Source: Rickettsiales bacterium (GTDB lineage: Bacteria > Pseudomonadota > Alphaproteobacteria > Rickettsiales > UBA1997). From it: a stretch of DNA of 45,402 nucleotides. The stretch is from assembly GCA_005787525.1 (NCBI GenBank), contig SYAR01000033.1, positions 1 to 45,402 on the forward strand, in the 5' to 3' direction. How positions within the stretch are numbered: the first letter of the stretch is position 1; every line of letters starts with the position of its first letter. Made by a program: the position numbers and the translations under genes. This document shows positions 1-7,636 of this stretch, one piece after another. Below the pieces are notes generated by a model. It saw only the letters and a program-made list of their open reading frames with translations, had not been told where the DNA came from and did not search any database.

Positions 1-15
1 CATGCACAATGGACT

Positions 16-95
16 GTTTGCTCATTTTGGTCCACAAAGTCGGTCAAGGCCAAAATTTTGAAGGTCAAGGTCAAAGGTCGATATATAGAGCAAAC
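16..95 (+). promoter_or_regulatory. Possible structured leader with repeated GGTCAA
   Basis: An 8-bp inverted repeat, GTTTGCTC at 16-23 and GAGCAAAC at 88-95, encloses about 64 nt. Inside it, GGTCAA occurs at 42, 63 and 69, GGTC occurs again at 76, and CAAAATTTTG at 51-60 is a perfect palindrome. Another GGTCAAG lies at 112. The block sits upstream of the metal-uptake-like operon, so it could be a structured leader or an array of regulator sites. No known riboswitch class is recognised, and the left edge of the window hides its upstream context. Confidence 0.3.
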
Positions 96-152
96 GGAAG
101 ATTCCTGAGGTCAAGCGCTTATAACTTAATAATTTTTAAAACAAATCTTTTG

Positions 153-521
153 ATGAAACAATTATTTTTTACAACACATTATCGAAATTCTTTCATAAAA
201 TTTTTGGCAATTTTATTAATTTTTTGCCAAGGCTATGGTCTTTCGCACCAATATTTATATGATCTAGAACTCAATGATAATAAAATTCTTGAGCAAAATA
301 ATTATACAAAAATCCCGACAAAAAATAATTCCGAATCGCATCACCAAAATTGTTTTATTTGTCATTTTGTTGAAATTTTACAATTATCGATTGCCAATTT
401 GGCAATTTTATTTGCATTAAATTTATTATTTTTAGCAATATTTTTTAACAAAGATTTTTCGTTAAAAATATTTTTTGCTACTACTCACAAGCTTTCGCGT
501 GCTCCTCCTAAATTGGTATAA
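153..521 (+). CDS. DUF2946-like small membrane-associated protein
   Basis: This is a 122-residue protein if translation starts at the ATG at 153. An in-frame upstream ATG at 9 would add 48 residues of low-complexity sequence that look untranslated. A hydrophobic N-terminus (about residues 13-30) may be a signal or anchor. A metal-ligand-like cluster HHQNCFICH lies at residues 63-71, a membrane segment at about 75-98, and the protein ends near RAPP (116-119). The Cys-x-x-Cys-His motif with a C-terminal RAPP/RGPP is typical of DUF2946 proteins, often found beside copper-type TonB receptors. The TonB receptor starts 42 nt downstream, so they are probably co-transcribed. A role in handling copper or another soft metal is inference; the family match is by motif only. 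Confidence 0.6.
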   Translation: MKQLFFTTHYRNSFIKFLAILLIFCQGYGLSHQYLYDLELNDNKILEQNNYTKIPTKNNSESHHQNCFICHFVEILQLSIANLAILFALNLLFLAIFFNKDFSLKIFFATTHKLSRAPPKLV

Positions 522-563
522 CATTTTTAAAAAATCAGTTATTAACCAATTTAATTTACTTAC

Positions 564-2636
564 ATGAAAAAAATATTTACACTTATCGCAACCGCTTCAT
601 TGCTTACCTCTCAAGCTTTTGCCGATGAACTTAATTATGAAATCACTGCTAAAAAACTTGACAAATCACGCACCAATTTATCGCCAAAAACTTACGGAAC
701 TTCATATAATTTTCAACGTGAAAATATCGATAATTTGCCTCGGGGACAAGCTTCTTCGATTAATGAAATTTTATTGCGTGCACCGGGAGTTTCGCAAGAT
801 TCTTACGGTCAAATTCATGTCCGCAATGATCACAGCAATATTCAATATCGTATAAACGACGTCATAATTCCCGAAGGAATTACGGGCTTCGGGCAAGTTC
901 TCGACGCGCGTTTTATCGATTCCGCCGATTTGTTGACGGGTGCGATGCCAGCACAATATGGCTACCGAACCGCTGGCGTTGTTGAAATAAAAACCAAAGA
1001 TCACGTTTCTAAAGAAAATTTGGCAAGCGGAGCTTATGCGGAAGCGATTTACGGCTCCAACCGAACTGCGGGTTTGAATCAACAATTTAGTGGCTCCAAA
1101 AAAGGTTTAAATTATTTTTTAAGTGGCTCTTATTTGCAAAATTCCCGCGGTCTTGAAAGCCCAACAGGAGCTAGAAAATCAATTCATAACGACACTAAAC
1201 AAGATAAATTATTTGGCTATTTTTCTTATGTTCTTGATGCTAGTAAAAGGCTTAATGTAATTGTCGCCAACGCAACAAATCGCTATCAAATTCCCAATAT
1301 TGCCAATCAAGAAAAATCATATGAACTTGATAATTCTCCAAACATTAATTCGTCGCAACTTGATCAAAACCAAACCGAGTCAAATCGCTTCGCAATCGTA
1401 GCTTTGCAAGGAATTACCAAAAGCGAAATTGATTACCAAATTTCGGCTTTTGTGCGTCATAGTGATTTAAAATTTCGTGGCGATAATATTGGCGATTTAA
1501 TTTTTAACGGCACCTCTTCAAACATTGATAAATCTAGCTTAAACTCGGGTGTTCAAGCTGATTTTAGCAAGAAAATTAATGATAAAAATATATTACGAAC
1601 TGGCTTATATTTTAGCGACACAGCAATTCGTGATTCACAAAGAAATCTTTTATTTTCGGCGAATGAAGACGGGCAAACCTCAACTTCGCCCTTTAATATC
1701 AATGCTAAATCACGTAAAAACACTCAACTTTATAGTTTATATTTACAAAATGAATATAAGCCAATTGAGAAATTAACATTGAATGGCGGAGCTAGATTTG
1801 ATAAGGTTAACAGCCAAATTAATGCTCATCATTTTAGTCCAAGATTTAATGCGATTTATCAATTAAATGACAAAATTAAATTACATTCGGGCTATTCGCG
1901 ATATTTTACCGCACCAAAAGCTGAACTGCTCTCGAACCTTGATATTCAAAGGTTTGAAGGCACAACAAATCAACCCGAAACTTTTCGTAATGATAAAGTT
2001 AAGGCCGAAAAAACTGATTATTTTGATGTGGGTTTAAAATATCAAGCGACTAAAGAATTAAATTTTGGAGTCGATGGATATTACAAAAATATTCGTGATA
2101 TGCTCGATGAAGGACAATTCGGTCAAGCCTTGATTTACAAGCCTTTCAACTACGATCAAGCTAATGTTTATGGTTTAGAATTTTCGAGTGATTACAAAAT
2201 CAAAAACTTTACCGCCTTTGCCAATGTCGCTTATCAAAAGGCTCAAGCCAAAGGAATCAACTCTGGACAATATCTTCATGAAGTTGCCGAAGTTGATTAT
2301 TCGCAAAAAACTTCTTTAAATCCTGATCACGCGCAACGCGTAACTGCTTCAGCTGGTTTGGCTTATAAATTCACAAAAACCAAAACCAATTTAGGTTTTG
2401 ATGTGCTTTATGGCAATGGATTACGTCGCGGAGAAGCCAACACGCTCAAGATGCCGTCTTATAGTCAATTTAATATTTTTGCTACACAAAAAATTGAAAA
2501 ATTCAATTTGCGTTTGAGTATTAATAATATTTTGGACAAAAAATATGCATTGCGCGACGGCACGGGAATTGGCGCTCAAGCCTCACAATTTGCACCAAGA
2601 AGAAGTGCGTATTTAATTTTATCAAGGGAGTTCTAA
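564..2636 (+). CDS. TonB-dependent outer-membrane receptor
   Basis: A 690-residue outer-membrane receptor. Residues 1-20 form a clear signal peptide ending SQAFA before DE. A plug domain follows at about 45-150, with typical plug wording such as INEILLRAPGVSQD and a motif around YRINDVIIPEG. The rest is a long beta-barrel with many alternating aromatic strands. The protein ends in SREF, a terminal aromatic as expected for BAM-assembled barrels. ExbB follows 2 nt after the stop, then ExbD and TonB, so the receptor has a dedicated energising complex. The substrate cannot be read from the sequence. The upstream DUF2946-like gene suggests copper, but siderophore, haem or vitamin uptake remain possible. 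Confidence 0.92.
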   Translation: MKKIFTLIATASLLTSQAFADELNYEITAKKLDKSRTNLSPKTYGTSYNFQRENIDNLPRGQASSINEILLRAPGVSQDSYGQIHVRNDHSNIQYRINDVIIPEGITGFGQVLDARFIDSADLLTGAMPAQYGYRTAGVVEIKTKDHVSKENLASGAYAEAIYGSNRTAGLNQQFSGSKKGLNYFLSGSYLQNSRGLESPTGARKSIHNDTKQDKLFGYFSYVLDASKRLNVIVANATNRYQIPNIANQEKSYELDNSPNINSSQLDQNQTESNRFAIVALQGITKSEIDYQISAFVRHSDLKFRGDNIGDLIFNGTSSNIDKSSLNSGVQADFSKKINDKNILRTGLYFSDTAIRDSQRNLLFSANEDGQTSTSPFNINAKSRKNTQLYSLYLQNEYKPIEKLTLNGGARFDKVNSQINAHHFSPRFNAIYQLNDKIKLHSGYSRYFTAPKAELLSNLDIQRFEGTTNQPETFRNDKVKAEKTDYFDVGLKYQATKELNFGVDGYYKNIRDMLDEGQFGQALIYKPFNYDQANVYGLEFSSDYKIKNFTAFANVAYQKAQAKGINSGQYLHEVAEVDYSQKTSLNPDHAQRVTASAGLAYKFTKTKTNLGFDVLYGNGLRRGEANTLKMPSYSQFNIFATQKIEKFNLRLSINNILDKKYALRDGTGIGAQASQFAPRRSAYLILSREF

Positions 2637-2638
2637 AA

Positions 2639-3262
2639 ATGAATTTTACTATAATAACTGCGGGCGGTATCACCATGATACCGCTCTCAATCATTGCCAT
2701 TATTGCTTTGGCAATAATTTTTGATAAATTATTTTTCATCAAAAAATTTAGCAAATATCCCGAAAAATTGGCAGGAATTATTGAAACTTATAATTTCGAT
2801 TGGAAAATTTTTTCGCAAGAGTTAAAAAAAATTAATCACAAAAATTATTATTATAAATTTTTTAAAGTTCTCGATGAAAATAAGTCAAGACCTGCTTGGT
2901 GGCTTGAATCAAGGGCAGGGGATGAAGCTAAAATTATTGAAAAAAATCTCAATAATAATTTGTGGATTTTGGAAACGATTACCACCTCGGCACCTTTGCT
3001 TGGACTGCTTGGAACCATTTTTGGCATGATGTCTTCTTTTAAAATTATCGGTGCCAATGACATAATTAACCCAAATGGCGTCACGGCGGGAGTTGCTGAA
3101 AGTCTAATCGCCACGGCTTTTGGTTTAATCATCGCTTTGATTACATTATGTGCTTTTAATTATTTTTCGAAAATTCAAAATCAAATCATTGATGACCTTG
3201 AAAGACTTGGCACCAAAATCATCGAACATTTAAAAATCGATAACAAAATTCATGAAAATTAA
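2639..3262 (+). CDS. exbB: ExbB-type proton-channel subunit (MotA/TolQ/ExbB family)
   Basis: A 207-residue inner-membrane protein that with ExbD converts proton-motive force into movement of TonB. A first membrane helix lies at about residues 10-30. The conserved family segment TSAPLLGLLGTIFGM lies at 116-130, and a third helix at about 150-172. An AAGGGAG ribosome-binding site lies at the very end of the receptor gene, 8 nt before the ATG, giving tight translational coupling. The family also includes TolQ. ExbB is preferred over TolQ because the gene lies between a TonB receptor and exbD/tonB rather than with tolA, tolB or pal. Confidence 0.92.
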   Translation: MNFTIITAGGITMIPLSIIAIIALAIIFDKLFFIKKFSKYPEKLAGIIETYNFDWKIFSQELKKINHKNYYYKFFKVLDENKSRPAWWLESRAGDEAKIIEKNLNNNLWILETITTSAPLLGLLGTIFGMMSSFKIIGANDIINPNGVTAGVAESLIATAFGLIIALITLCAFNYFSKIQNQIIDDLERLGTKIIEHLKIDNKIHEN

Positions 3263-3653
3263 AAGATTAAATCCAAGCAAAAAAGGCAAAATTGAAATCA
3301 TTCCAATGATTGATGTGATGTTTTTTTTATTGGCAACTTTTATTTTAGCATCGATCGCCATGCAGAAATATCAAGGCGTCGCGGTTAATTTGAATAAGGG
3401 CAGTGCCGAAAATATTAGCGAACAACTGCAATCAATAACTATCAGCATAACTCATGATAATCTCATTTATATCAACAAAAATCAAGTTTTGCCAAGTGAA
3501 GTTGCGAATAATTTAGAAAAGTTAATTAATGATAAAAATAATAATATTTTAATTGCCAGCGATGAAAATTCCAAACAAGGTGTCGTCATGCAAGCGATGC
3601 TTGAAGCCAAAAAAGCTGGAGCAAAAAAATTCTCATTCATTGTGAAAAATTGA
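3252..3653 (+). CDS. exbD: ExbD/TolR-type biopolymer transport protein
   Basis: A 133-residue inner-membrane protein. A short basic cytoplasmic N-terminus is followed by one membrane helix containing IPMIDVMFFLLATF, where Asp21 is the conserved protonatable residue of the family. The remainder is a small periplasmic domain. The start overlaps the end of exbB by 11 nt, so the two are translationally coupled, as expected for subunits of one complex. Confidence 0.92.
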   Translation: MKIKRLNPSKKGKIEIIPMIDVMFFLLATFILASIAMQKYQGVAVNLNKGSAENISEQLQSITISITHDNLIYINKNQVLPSEVANNLEKLINDKNNNILIASDENSKQGVVMQAMLEAKKAGAKKFSFIVKN

Positions 3654-3655
3654 AT

Positions 3656-4210
3656 ATGATTTACCCGCTTCGAAGCTACGCAATCGCTATTTTATGCTAT
3701 TTATCAATAATTATTTTTATTGGTTTAAAAGAAAAAAATAACGAAAAAAATCCGTTAATTTCTTTGGAAATTGAAGCCGATTTCATTGGGCTCGTCAATC
3801 AACATCAAGAAAAATCAACAAGGCAAAAAGAAAAAAATATTAACAAAATTTTACTTCCGCAAATTTCCAAAAAAGAATTTAACGAAAAACAAGAAATTGA
3901 ACCGCACCAAGAAAATAAAGAGCTTGAGACCACTAATTCCAAAAATAATTTAAACGCAAAAAAAGTTGCTCCACTTTTTCAACCACTTCCTGAAATTCCT
4001 TTTGACATGCGAAGCGAGGCTTTTTCGACTAAAATTATTGCTAAATTTTATATTGAAAAAGATGGCAGTGTAAGCGATGTCGAATTACTTGAAATTTCAC
4101 ACAATCCGCGCTTAAATTTGTTGCTTTTAAAGTCTTTAAAAAAATGGCGCTTTGAGCCTTCGAATCAAGCTTTGACGCAGTTCATAAATGTTAAATTTGA
4201 AGTAAATTAA
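3656..4210 (+). CDS. tonB: TonB energy transducer
   Basis: A 184-residue protein with an N-terminal membrane anchor (about residues 5-22), a charged Lys/Glu/Asn-rich linker, and a TonB C-terminal domain (about 105-184). The C-terminal domain shows the typical pattern around FYIEKDGSVSDVELLEIS and LKKWRFEP. The linker lacks the long Pro-Glu/Pro-Lys repeats of classical TonB. The ATG at 3656 is preferred. A TTG at 3650, overlapping the exbD stop codon, is an alternative that would add two residues. It is the last gene of the receptor-exbB-exbD operon and should couple this complex to the receptor across the periplasm. Confidence 0.88.
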   Translation: MIYPLRSYAIAILCYLSIIIFIGLKEKNNEKNPLISLEIEADFIGLVNQHQEKSTRQKEKNINKILLPQISKKEFNEKQEIEPHQENKELETTNSKNNLNAKKVAPLFQPLPEIPFDMRSEAFSTKIIAKFYIEKDGSVSDVELLEISHNPRLNLLLLKSLKKWRFEPSNQALTQFINVKFEVN

Positions 4211-4214
4211 ATTT

Positions 4215-4491
4215 GCTTACGCAAATTTAGGGAGAATTTGAATCGCTACGTCGCGAATGAATCGCGACATTCGCGATGAATATTTGCTCTTTAGATTTTC
4301 CTCGTTGATAAACGCTTCATCTTTTTTTTCAAAAAAGATTCGCGACTGGGATTGCTTCGCTTCGCTCATGATCCCGTTATTCGCTAAAAATAGCCGTTTA
4401 GGCTATTTTTTTAACGCGAATAACCTTACGCAAATTTAGAAAGAAGTTGAATCGCTTCGGGCGAACTAAATTCGCCCATTCGCGATGAGAT
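4215..4491 (+). repeat. Structured hairpin repeat, locus 1 (one full unit plus partial second unit)
   Basis: This locus fills the junction between convergent tonB and dsbB. The unit at 4244-4425 carries four hairpins. They are GTCGCGA/TCGCGAC (4250-4268), ATCTTTTTT/AAAAAAGAT (4319-4339), GGGAT/ATCCC (4348-4375), and the nested GTTATTCGC/GCGAATAAC (4376-4424) around AAAAATAGCC/GGCTATTTTT (4386-4410). The beginning recurs as a partial direct copy at 4424-4491, with CTTACGCAAATTTAG at both starts and a new stem GGGCGAA/TTCGCCC (4459-4477). Close copies lie on the opposite strand at 18326-18714. The innermost stem followed by a T-run could end transcription. The short open frame across it (4257-4439) is judged not to be a gene. 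Confidence 0.9.
4386..4412. terminator. Probable bidirectional terminator inside repeat locus 1
   Basis: A perfect 10-bp stem AAAAATAGCC/GGCTATTTTT with a five-base loop GTTTA is followed on the plus strand by an unbroken T-run. On the minus strand it also ends in a T-run. It lies between the convergent tonB and dsbB genes, where a two-way terminator is expected. Confidence 0.6.
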
Positions 4492-4492
4492 T

Positions 4493-5032
4493 TTAGGTTT
4501 TTTTGGATTTATTTTTTGGTAAAAAAATTAAAAACAAACCCAAACCTAAACCTAAACAATAAATAAAATTCCAATTCGCCATGGTTAAATTGAGGAAATA
4601 AAATTGTGGTTCGTCGCATCGAATTGCCTTGGTCGCAAGCATTGCTATTCTAAGTTGTTCAACATCAATAATATTATCAAAATTTGATGAAGAGCAAGAA
4701 TCGGGTCCGGCGAAAATTTTTATTTCAACGCCCGAATGATAAAAAGCGATTCCGGCGTTAATTAAAAAAGTGAAAGCACATAAAATGGCGCCGATTTTTT
4801 GATAATTTTTTAATTTTTTGATTACTAAAAAAATTAATGAAATCGTAATAATTATAAAAAATGGTTTACGTTGGTGATAGCACAAAATACAAGGCTCGAA
4901 GCCAAAAATATATTGCGAAATATATGCCGAAATTAATGCTATAACAGAAGCAAAAAAAGCCAAAAATAAATAATTTTTGGATAAATCTTTTGTAAATTTT
5001 TCTAAAATAAATTTTAATTTTTTTGAAAACAT
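4493..5032 (-). CDS. dsbB: Disulfide bond formation protein DsbB
   Basis: A 179-residue inner-membrane protein with four predicted helices that reoxidises periplasmic DsbA and passes electrons to quinone. The first redox pair, Cys48-x-x-Cys51, lies in the motif PCILCYHQR just before a membrane helix. The second pair is Cys112 and Cys138 in the larger periplasmic loop, as in the family. A conserved Arg follows the CxxC. It lies 10 nt downstream of pgi on the same strand, probably in one transcript. No dsbA is seen in the window. Confidence 0.93.
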   Translation of the reverse strand: MFSKKLKFILEKFTKDLSKNYLFLAFFASVIALISAYISQYIFGFEPCILCYHQRKPFFIIITISLIFLVIKKLKNYQKIGAILCAFTFLINAGIAFYHSGVEIKIFAGPDSCSSSNFDNIIDVEQLRIAMLATKAIRCDEPQFYFLNLTMANWNFIYCLGLGLGLFLIFLPKNKSKKT

Positions 5033-5042
5033 TTTTTAAAAA

Positions 5043-6269
5043 TTATAATGATTTTAAAATCTTTTTTGCTAAATCTTTTCGTAATTCAACCGCGGGCTGA
5101 TCGAAAGGATTAATCCCTTTTGCATATGCTACAATTATGGTTTCCAAGAACATTTGCATCATTAATCCCGCAATCACTTTTTCATCAACATTATCAATTT
5201 CAAAAATGCGAATTGGTAATTTTTTTTGATTTAAAACCTCAATCGTAGTTTGATGTTCAACCTCAAGAATCTTAGAAAGCGTTTTACCGCCGAACAAAGT
5301 TTCGCAACCCGCTAAATCTTTAATTTTAAAATCATTTTTGTGATTTTTAGCGATGATAAAATTGAAAAATTTATCACGATTGCCTTCTAGATAAAGTTGT
5401 AATTGACTATGCTGATCAACCGTTCCCATTGAATTTATCGGCGTCGATCCAAACGAATTTTTGCCCAAAGATTCTGCCCATAATTGGCGATACCAATCGG
5501 TAAAATTTTTAAAATCATCAACATAAGGCATCACCACATTGTTGATAAAACCCTCTTCGTAAAGTTTAAGTTGCACCGCACAATAATTTATAATTTCATC
5601 ATCATTTAAAAAATTTTCAAGAACTTCTTTGGCACCGTCACGAACATTGGTAATATCAGCTCCCACAAGGATTGCGGGCAATAATCCAACAATTGAAAAA
5701 CATGAATAACGACCACCAATTTGCGTTGGATGATTGGCGATTTTAGCGTTAATTTTTGTAGCAATTTTGCCGATGGAATTTTTTGAAGATTCGGTCACAA
5801 AAATAAATTGTTCGGCAAAATTTTTAATTTTTTGTTTTTTAAATTCGTCGATGATTATCAGAGTTTGGCAAATGGTTTCGATGGTCTCGCCCGATTTACT
5901 AATTACAATAAAAAAACTATTGCGGAAATCAATTTTTTTAATTTGATTATTGATGGTTATTGGATCGATTGATTCAATAAATTCAACTTTTTCTTGAAAT
6001 TTTAACGAACATAAAGTTTTGCCTCCGAGACTAGATCCACCAACTCCTAAAATAATAATTTTTTTATAACCTTCGGCGAGTTTGGCGAGTTTTTTAAACT
6101 CATTTATATCTTTTTTTTGTTGAACAATATTTAACGCTAAAATTTCCGAATTTTTAATTTGTTTACGCAATTTATCCCCAGCTTCTAAGCATTTTTTAAA
6201 ATGCATTTTAACATCTTGTACATTTGGGATATTTTTAAAACTTTGAGAATAAATTTTATCTTTGGTCAT
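5043..6269 (-). CDS. pgi: Glucose-6-phosphate isomerase
   Basis: A 408-residue cytoplasmic enzyme interconverting glucose-6-phosphate and fructose-6-phosphate. The sugar-phosphate binding loop GVGGSSLGG lies at residues 75-83. The family signature around QHSQLQLYLEG lies at about 285, and a basic C-terminal helix ends the protein. It is clearly shorter than the roughly 550-residue enterobacterial form and nearer the compact bacterial forms. Its presence indicates a glycolytic or gluconeogenic route, which Rickettsia proper has largely lost. Confidence 0.93.
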   Translation of the reverse strand: MTKDKIYSQSFKNIPNVQDVKMHFKKCLEAGDKLRKQIKNSEILALNIVQQKKDINEFKKLAKLAEGYKKIIILGVGGSSLGGKTLCSLKFQEKVEFIESIDPITINNQIKKIDFRNSFFIVISKSGETIETICQTLIIIDEFKKQKIKNFAEQFIFVTESSKNSIGKIATKINAKIANHPTQIGGRYSCFSIVGLLPAILVGADITNVRDGAKEVLENFLNDDEIINYCAVQLKLYEEGFINNVVMPYVDDFKNFTDWYRQLWAESLGKNSFGSTPINSMGTVDQHSQLQLYLEGNRDKFFNFIIAKNHKNDFKIKDLAGCETLFGGKTLSKILEVEHQTTIEVLNQKKLPIRIFEIDNVDEKVIAGLMMQMFLETIIVAYAKGINPFDQPAVELRKDLAKKILKSL

Positions 6270-6327
6270 AATTTTTTGAAAAAAATTTTATTAGTTGCAA
6301 TAGTTCTAATTTAAATTTAATGTTATC

Positions 6328-6357
6328 TTGATTTTTATTTTATTTTTTTGTTAAAAT
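6328..6357 (+). promoter_or_regulatory. Likely sigma70 promoter for tRNA-Cys
   Basis: TTGATT at 6328-6333 and TAAAAT at 6352-6357 are separated by 18 nt. The -10 element ends 24 nt before the mature tRNA-Cys. Confidence 0.5.
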
Positions 6358-6381
6358 CTAAAAATTCAAATTATTTATCAC

Positions 6382-6456
6382 GGCTAGGTAGCAAAGTGGT
6401 AATGCAGAAGCCTGCAAAGCTTCTATGCGCCGGTTCGATTCCGGCCCTGGCCTCCA
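6382..6456 (+). tRNA. tRNA-Cys (GCA)
   Basis: The cloverleaf can be folded by eye. Acceptor GGCTAGG pairs with CCTGGCC (one G-U). The anticodon stem is GAAGC/GCTTC with loop CTGCAAA, giving anticodon GCA. The T-arm contains GGTTCGATTCC, the discriminator is T, and CCA is encoded. It reads divergently from pgi and convergently with tsaB. Confidence 0.96.
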
Positions 6457-6471
6457 CAATTTCCAATAAAA

Positions 6472-7113
6472 TTATTTTCTCTTAGTAATTTTTGGATCAC
6501 GTAAATAAAGTGGTAAAATATCTTGCGAATCTTTATTTTGCAAAAACTTTTTTTGCCCATAAATTGCAACATCATAAGCTAAAATCATATCATCTTGATT
6601 AGATTTTAACAAATGTTCCTTGAAAATTTTATTGGCAGAGCCACATAAAAATTCTTCGGTTTTAATTTCCAATAAAACATCACCAACACTACTAATCCTT
6701 GGACTAACAAGCTCTTCAAAATTATTATTTATGTTATATTTAGCGTAATAAACTTCATCGCCATTTGCTTGAATTATCACATTAATTTTGTTATAATTTT
6801 TTGAATATTTGTCCGCTATAACTTCGCAACAATTAACCGTAAAAACTGGTTTTTGCGTAGTAATTTTAATAATTTTTAACACTGCCAATGCAACCCTGAT
6901 GCCGGTATAACTGCCTGGACCATTGGTGGCAATAATTAAATCTAAATCATTAAAATTAATTTTGTTAGAATCGAGTAAATTTTTTATTTCTAATACTAAC
7001 ATTTCGGAGTGCTTAGCTTCTTGGATATAATTTTTTTCTCCTAGAATTTTAGAGCCATTAATTAATGCAATTGACATAGTTGAAGTTGAGCAATCAAAAG
7101 CTAAAGTAAGCAT
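6472..7113 (-). CDS. tsaB: tRNA threonylcarbamoyladenosine biosynthesis protein TsaB
   Basis: A 213-residue ASKHA-fold protein that partners TsaD and TsaE to make t6A37 on ANN-decoding tRNAs. The N-terminal motif LAFDCSTSTMSIAL and the signature NGPGSYTGIRVAL (residues 64-76) are typical of TsaB/YeaZ. It lacks the metal-binding His residues of catalytic TsaD, as expected for the inactive scaffold partner. The start overlaps the apaG stop by one base, so the genes are coupled. Confidence 0.93.
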   Translation of the reverse strand: MLTLAFDCSTSTMSIALINGSKILGEKNYIQEAKHSEMLVLEIKNLLDSNKINFNDLDLIIATNGPGSYTGIRVALAVLKIIKITTQKPVFTVNCCEVIADKYSKNYNKINVIIQANGDEVYYAKYNINNNFEELVSPRISSVGDVLLEIKTEEFLCGSANKIFKEHLLKSNQDDMILAYDVAIYGQKKFLQNKDSQDILPLYLRDPKITKRK

Positions 7114-7580
7114 TAATTTAAAACCGTTTTTGAGCTTGGAATATCTAGGGAAAAATTGGGAATTTTGATTTCAAAAATTTCTTTATTTGCAATTTTCTCC
7201 AGACGATATTTACCCGACATTATTCCTGATGGATATTTTAAATGCAAACCACTTGAATATTGATAGACCGCATTTGGAATAATTAAGGGCTTTTCTCCAA
7301 CAACACCCTCCCCTTCAACTTCTTGAACATTACCACATTCATCAACAATTCGCCAATAACGAGATAGTAATTTTATTTCTTCAAGGCTTTTATTTTTGAT
7401 GCGAATGTGATATGCCCAAATAAATAAATCACCTAATTGACTTGCTTTTCTGTCGATAAATTCAGGCCAAACGCTAACTTCAATATTGTTGGTAATTGCC
7501 ACATAAGGCTTTTGCTGAAGAAGTTCATTTGGAATTAAAAATTCATTGGCGGATTTAAAAATTTGAGAAAAACTTTTCAT
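7113..7580 (-). CDS. apaG: ApaG domain protein
   Basis: A 155-residue protein with an ApaG domain (about residues 30-140). It shows the family pattern VSVWPEF, FIWAYHIRIKN, LLSRYWRI and the glycine-rich EGEGVVGEKP. The core is a fibronectin-like beta-sandwich. About 25 extra N-terminal residues precede the domain compared with the usual 125-residue protein. The molecular role is not firmly known; links to Co2+/Mg2+ sensitivity come from enteric bacteria. Confidence 0.92.
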   Translation of the reverse strand: MKSFSQIFKSANEFLIPNELLQQKPYVAITNNIEVSVWPEFIDRKASQLGDLFIWAYHIRIKNKSLEEIKLLSRYWRIVDECGNVQEVEGEGVVGEKPLIIPNAVYQYSSGLHLKYPSGIMSGKYRLEKIANKEIFEIKIPNFSLDIPSSKTVLN

Positions 7581-7636
7581 TTTTAAGAATGTATTTGTGG
7601 ATTCAAAATAAATAAATTATTAAATTAATTTAACAA

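Noticed and set aside
4257-4439. A 60-codon open frame in repeat locus 1, similar to one at 18449-18655
   Set aside because: The similarity comes from the repeated DNA and its stems. There is no ribosome-binding site or protein-like conservation, and the frame spans hairpins and a likely terminator.
4215-4491. A CRISPR array or integron-like attachment site at the repeat loci
   Set aside because: The repeats are long, few and hairpin-rich, without regular short spacers, cas genes or an integrase. No CRISPR is seen anywhere in the window.
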